Positions 6,297-6,619 of a DNA stretch of 6,619 nucleotides are shown piece after piece. Position 1 is the first letter of the stretch; each line of letters starts with the position of its first letter. The notes below the pieces were generated by a model. That model made no database searches. It saw only the letters and a program-made list of their open reading frames with translations, and was not told the origin of the DNA. The stretch is from the NCBI GenBank assembly GCA_003133265.1, contig PKWQ01000131.1, positions 1 through 6,619 of the forward strand. The letters are read 5' to 3'. The position numbers and the translations under genes are program-made. The stretch is from Acetobacteraceae bacterium. GTDB taxonomy: Bacteria; Pseudomonadota; Alphaproteobacteria; Acetobacterales; Acetobacteraceae.

Positions 6297-6619
6297 TCAG
6301 CGCGCCAGATACGCCGCCCGCATCGGCCGCAGCACCGCGATCGCCAGCACCGCCGTCAGCAGATCGGCGGTGATGGCGACGCCGAACACGCTGGACCAGT
6401 TCCCCGTAACGTCATGCAGCAACGCGGCCATCGGCCCGCCGAAGATCGCACCGATCCCCTGCGCCATATAAAGGCAGCCATAGTTGCGCGTGGCGTTCCT
6501 GGTGCCGAACGTGTCGGTCAGCGTCGAGGGGAACAGCGAAAAGATCTCGCCCCAGCCGAAGAACACCAGCCCAGACAGCAGCACGAACAGCACCGAGTTG
6601 TCCCGCGTCGCCAGCCACA
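6297..6619 (-). CDS. MFS transporter resembling oxalate/formate antiporters (OxlT-like), C-terminal part
   Basis: The last 106 residues of an integral membrane protein; the N-terminal three quarters lie beyond the right edge, as the frame is open to 6619. Three hydrophobic helices are visible, at about residues 9-33, 48-70 and 76-97 of the visible part. These fit the last three helices of a 12-helix major facilitator. The stretch FGWGEIFSLFPSTLTDTFG, then ATRNYGCLYMAQGIGA, resembles the oxalate:formate antiporter group, where a sequence like TNYGLLYTAKG occurs at the same place. The C-terminus is short and basic (RPMRAAYLAR). Oxalate is only the best guess for a substrate; other MFS carboxylate carriers share these features. 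A GTG at 6591-6593 could be read as a start but sits inside a helix region and is not the real one. The gene converges on gatB. Confidence 0.75.
   Translation of the reverse strand, partial: WLATRDNSVLFVLLSGLVFFGWGEIFSLFPSTLTDTFGTRNATRNYGCLYMAQGIGAIFGGPMAALLHDVTGNWSSVFGVAITADLLTAVLAIAVLRPMRAAYLAR

Noticed and set aside
6260..6320. Bidirectional terminator between gatB and the transporter gene
   Set aside because: No stable stem with a following T run (or A run for the other strand) is present across the junction.

Overview
The window is GC-rich DNA, and the gene order and protein sequences point to an alphaproteobacterium. The GatB N-terminus, the ruvX/gatCAB arrangement and an OxlT-like transporter would suit Rhodospirillales/Acetobacteraceae, but that family-level placement is inference. 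There are seven protein-coding genes, two of them cut by the window edges. I see no RNA genes, insertion sequences, CRISPR arrays or prophage genes.

Layout: (1) 1-1381, minus strand: the N-terminal 460 residues of a hydantoinase B / acetone-carboxylase-type subunit (HyuB family), whose C-terminus lies outside the left edge. (2) A 133-bp divergent intergenic region with a perfect 14-bp palindrome. (3) 1515-2513, plus strand: a type I extradiol ring-cleavage dioxygenase of the BphC type, with all expected iron ligands and an unusual 40-50 residue C-terminal tail. (4) 2546-3007, minus strand: ruvX (yqgF). (5) 3060-6280, plus strand: the tightly packed operon gatC-gatA-gatB. (6) 6297-6619, minus strand: the C-terminal end of an MFS transporter resembling oxalate/formate antiporters.

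The right two thirds are housekeeping: GatCAB amidates Glu-tRNA(Gln) and/or Asp-tRNA(Asn), and the divergent ruvX gene belongs to the YqgF/RuvX nuclease family linked to rRNA maturation and DNA processing. The left third is accessory and catabolic: a ring-cleavage dioxygenase transcribed away from a hydantoinase/carboxylase-type subunit. Their divergent promoters could share one operator, but a common pathway is not proven. The dioxygenase gene uses glycine codons unlike its neighbours, which suggests a different history.

I found no clearly new multi-gene system. The points most worth a second look are the dioxygenase with its tail and codon bias, the palindrome in the divergent region, and the back-to-back ruvX/gatC promoters.
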